31,578 nt of DNA from Angelobacter sp036557225 (GTDB lineage: Bacteria; Acidobacteriota; Terriglobia; Terriglobales; Acidobacteriaceae). The stretch's first letter is position 1. Each line of letters starts with the position of its first letter. A model generated the notes under the pieces. That model ran no database searches and was not told the DNA's origin. It saw nothing but the letters and a program-made list of their open reading frames with translations. The stretch lies in the NCBI GenBank assembly GCA_036557225.1, contig DATBHX010000084.1, positions 1 to 31,578 on the forward strand, given 5' to 3'. The position numbers and the translations under genes are program-made. Of this stretch, positions 29,845 to 31,578 are shown in pieces.

Positions 29845-31326
29845 ATGATGACTTGTTGCATTCTGTTGATGGCGCTGTTGCTGCCGCCGCAACGGTGGAC
29901 GGCGCAGATTTCCGGCCAGATTCTTGACCGCGACGGCAAGCCGATGGCGGGCGCCCATATTACCTACAAAAACGTCGGCATTGTGGAAGACCCGGACACG
30001 GAGCACCCGCGAATCATCGAGGGCACAGGGCGCACCTACAAAATCAAGACGGACAAGAAAGGCTCCTTCGTCATGATCGGCGTGGACTATGGCATCTATG
30101 AGGTTGAGGTCAAGGCGCCGGACGGCAGCGTCATTTATACGGACAAAAGGCGCGTCGGCGACAATGCCGATCGCGACGCGGCCAACGTTCTCACGGTTGA
30201 TCTTTCCAAGGCTGCGCCCGTCGGCGCAGTAGCGCCTGGCGCGGAGACGAACCTGGCCGCCGAAAAGAAAGGCAAAGAGCAGGAGCAGTTGATTCACCAG
30301 GAAAACGCCAACGCGGCCAAGATCAACCGGTTGGTCATCGAGTTCCATGGCGCGCTGCGCAGCCAGGATTGGCCGGGCGCGATCAAGCTGCTGGAGCAAC
30401 TGATCGCCATCGATCCCAACCGCTGGGAGTTCTACCAAAACCTGGGGACCATCCAGGCCAATCTTACCCATTACGAGGACGCCATCCAGAGCTTCGCCAA
30501 AGGAGCTGAGGTCGCGGAAAAGATCCTGCCGAATGCCGCAGACCAGGAAGAGGCAAAGAAAAATATCGGCGACCTGCTGGTCTCCGAGGGCGATGCCTAC
30601 AATCGCCTGGGCAAGCTGGATGAAGCGTTGGCGCTGTATACCAAGGCAGCGGGTATTTCTTCCAAGCCGGCCATGGCTCACTACCACGCGTGCAACGCGC
30701 TCATCAACCATGGCAAGACCGCAGAGGCGGTTGAGAGGTGCAAACAGGCCATTGCCAAAGACCCCGCTCAGTGGGAGTTTTACCAGGTGCTGGCCGGGGC
30801 CGAAGACACGTTGGGCAAGAAGCAGGATGCGATCGAAACTTACCGCGGCGGTGTTGAAGCCGCAAAGAAGATGCTGGCAGCGAATCCCGACGCAGGCCAT
30901 ACAAAGAACGGCATGGGGCAGATGCTGAACTCGGAAGGAAACCTGCTGGTGCACCAGAAAAAATATGATGAGTCGCTGGCGGTGTTCAGCCAGGCGGCTG
31001 AGGTCTCCGCTTACCCTGCCATGCCGTACTTCAATTTGTGCGCGACGTATTTCAATCTGAAGCGGCCTGAAGAGGCGCTGGCTGCATGCGACAACGCGCT
31101 GAAGTCCGATCCCACCATGGCCGATGCCTACTACATCAAGGCCTCAGTGCTCTTTACCCGGGGTAGAGAGATCCAGGGCGTCTATTCCGCGCCGGCAGGC
31201 ACCAGTGAGGCTCTGAATAAATACCTGCAATACGCACCGAACGGCCCACATGTGAATGCAGTGCACCAGATGATCAACAGGCTCGACGGCGCCGCGCCGG
31301 GAAACTATCAGCCGGCGAAGCCATAG
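29845..31326 (+). CDS. Secreted tetratricopeptide-repeat protein with carboxypeptidase-regulatory-like domain
   Basis: About 493 residues. Three ATG codons in a row (29842, 29845, 29848) follow GAGGG at 29835-29839; spacing favours the second or third. A frame to 29785 (GTG) adds a non-signal extension. The signal peptide is MTCCILLMALLLPP and adjacent residues. Next comes a carboxypeptidase-regulatory-like beta-sandwich (QISGQILDRDGKPMAGAHITY to about residue 120), an Ala/Glu/Lys-rich linker and TPR helices. The TPR part contains two tandem 116-residue super-repeats, starting at RWEFYQ (30421) and QWEFYQ (30769). TPR proteins of this type scaffold complexes; partners are unknown. Confidence 0.82.
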   Translation: MMTCCILLMALLLPPQRWTAQISGQILDRDGKPMAGAHITYKNVGIVEDPDTEHPRIIEGTGRTYKIKTDKKGSFVMIGVDYGIYEVEVKAPDGSVIYTDKRRVGDNADRDAANVLTVDLSKAAPVGAVAPGAETNLAAEKKGKEQEQLIHQENANAAKINRLVIEFHGALRSQDWPGAIKLLEQLIAIDPNRWEFYQNLGTIQANLTHYEDAIQSFAKGAEVAEKILPNAADQEEAKKNIGDLLVSEGDAYNRLGKLDEALALYTKAAGISSKPAMAHYHACNALINHGKTAEAVERCKQAIAKDPAQWEFYQVLAGAEDTLGKKQDAIETYRGGVEAAKKMLAANPDAGHTKNGMGQMLNSEGNLLVHQKKYDESLAVFSQAAEVSAYPAMPYFNLCATYFNLKRPEEALAACDNALKSDPTMADAYYIKASVLFTRGREIQGVYSAPAGTSEALNKYLQYAPNGPHVNAVHQMINRLDGAAPGNYQPAKP

Positions 31327-31477
31327 ATTTTTCCGGCTGATTCCAGCCATGCTTTCTCTCGCTGTTGTGGCGCTTCCGATCAGAGGAAAATGTTGCTTTG
31401 CGCACGACTGGCCACCCGAAATCGGGCCGGCGAATCCAAGCCTTGTTAGCGGTTACTTCGCTTGGGAGGCGCGTCTC

Positions 31478-31578
31478 ATGAAAATTCCGTTTCTGATTGG
31501 GCGGCTGGTATTCGGCGGTTTCTTCCTCTACAACGGCATCCATCATCTCAAAGAGCGCAAGGCGATGGCCGGATATGC
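31478..31578 (+). CDS. DoxX-family membrane protein (N-terminal part, cut by window edge)
   Basis: 33 codons are visible, open to the window edge. They read MKIPFLIGRLVFGGFFLYNG, then IHHLKERKAMAGY, a first membrane helix and following basic stretch typical of DoxX proteins. GGGAGG at 31464-31469 is an excellent ribosome binding site, 8 nt before the ATG. DoxX members are small four-helix membrane proteins linked to redox or thiosulfate metabolism in some species; the rest of the gene is needed to say more. Confidence 0.75.
   Translation, partial: MKIPFLIGRLVFGGFFLYNGIHHLKERKAMAGY

Noticed and set aside
29716..30954. Long minus-strand frame of about 412 codons opposite the TPR gene
   Set aside because: The plus-strand TPR and signal-peptide pattern is unmistakable; the antisense product has no family features and is a GC-rich shadow.
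1..31578. tRNA, rRNA, transposase or prophage genes
   Set aside because: None recognised on either strand in the window.

Overview
The window looks like chromosome from a soil acidobacterium (class Terriglobia, Koribacter-like). This is inferred from gene content and protein style: a TolC-family protein with the DTDILRTKAGG-type N-terminus, an abundance of secreted peptidases and hydrolases, DUF2127, DUF6526 and DoxX membrane proteins, and tiny secreted lysine-rich proteins. No rRNA, tRNA or other single-gene marker is present to prove it. Most of the window is GC-rich; one gene at 5082-6272 is visibly AT-richer.

Layout. 1-545 (-): start of a TolC-like outer-membrane gene cut by the window edge. 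546-838: intergenic region rich in palindromes and 15-nt repeats. 839-1594 (+): truA, with a TTG start. 1667-2203 (-): PsiE-like membrane protein. 2354-2824 (+): small secreted NTF2-like protein. 2845-4664 (-): a two-gene unit, nuclease-like protein then DUF2231-Rieske protein, joined by an ATGA overlap and preceded by a roughly 240-nt hairpin-rich leader with a promoter and a terminator-like stem. 5082-6272 (+): Schlafen/AlbA_2 gene, probably acquired. 6285-9244 (+): aldehyde dehydrogenase and a LeuA/HMGL-like acyltransferase. 9342-10296 (+): three tandem paralogous lysine-rich secreted mini-proteins, each with its own terminator built on the same stem core. 10392-14512 (+): M20 peptidase, YtcJ-like amidohydrolase (ATGA overlap) and an LprI-like secreted protein. 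14568-15095 (-) DUF2127 and 15285-16172 (+) YihY/BrkB membrane proteins are divergent. 16174-16322: large inverted repeat made of 7-nt units. 16321-17499 (-): two-domain VOC protein and a stand-alone WYL-like domain. 17656-19162 (+): beta-lactamase-fold hydrolase and thioredoxin-like protein. 19170-21668 (-): degenerate receiver domain and S9 peptidase. 21806-23819 (+): unknown secreted protein and YVTN beta-propeller. 23830-27494 (-): histidine acid phosphatase and M28 carboxypeptidase. 27600-28031 (-): DUF6526. 28152-29636 (+): glpK. 29845-31326 (+): secreted TPR protein. 31478-31578 (+): start of a DoxX gene.

Functional theme. Many products are exported: M28, S9, amidohydrolase, acid phosphatase, NTF2-like, propeller, lysine-rich peptides and TPR protein. 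This fits a cell scavenging peptides and organic phosphate, and glpK would channel any glycerol released. There is no phage, transposase, CRISPR array, tRNA or rRNA.

The best candidates for something new are the tandem lysine-rich mini-protein cassette, the nuclease-like/Rieske operon with its structured leader, the heptad-unit inverted repeat, and several genes whose -10-like boxes sit 8-9 nt before the ATG, which suggests leaderless transcripts.
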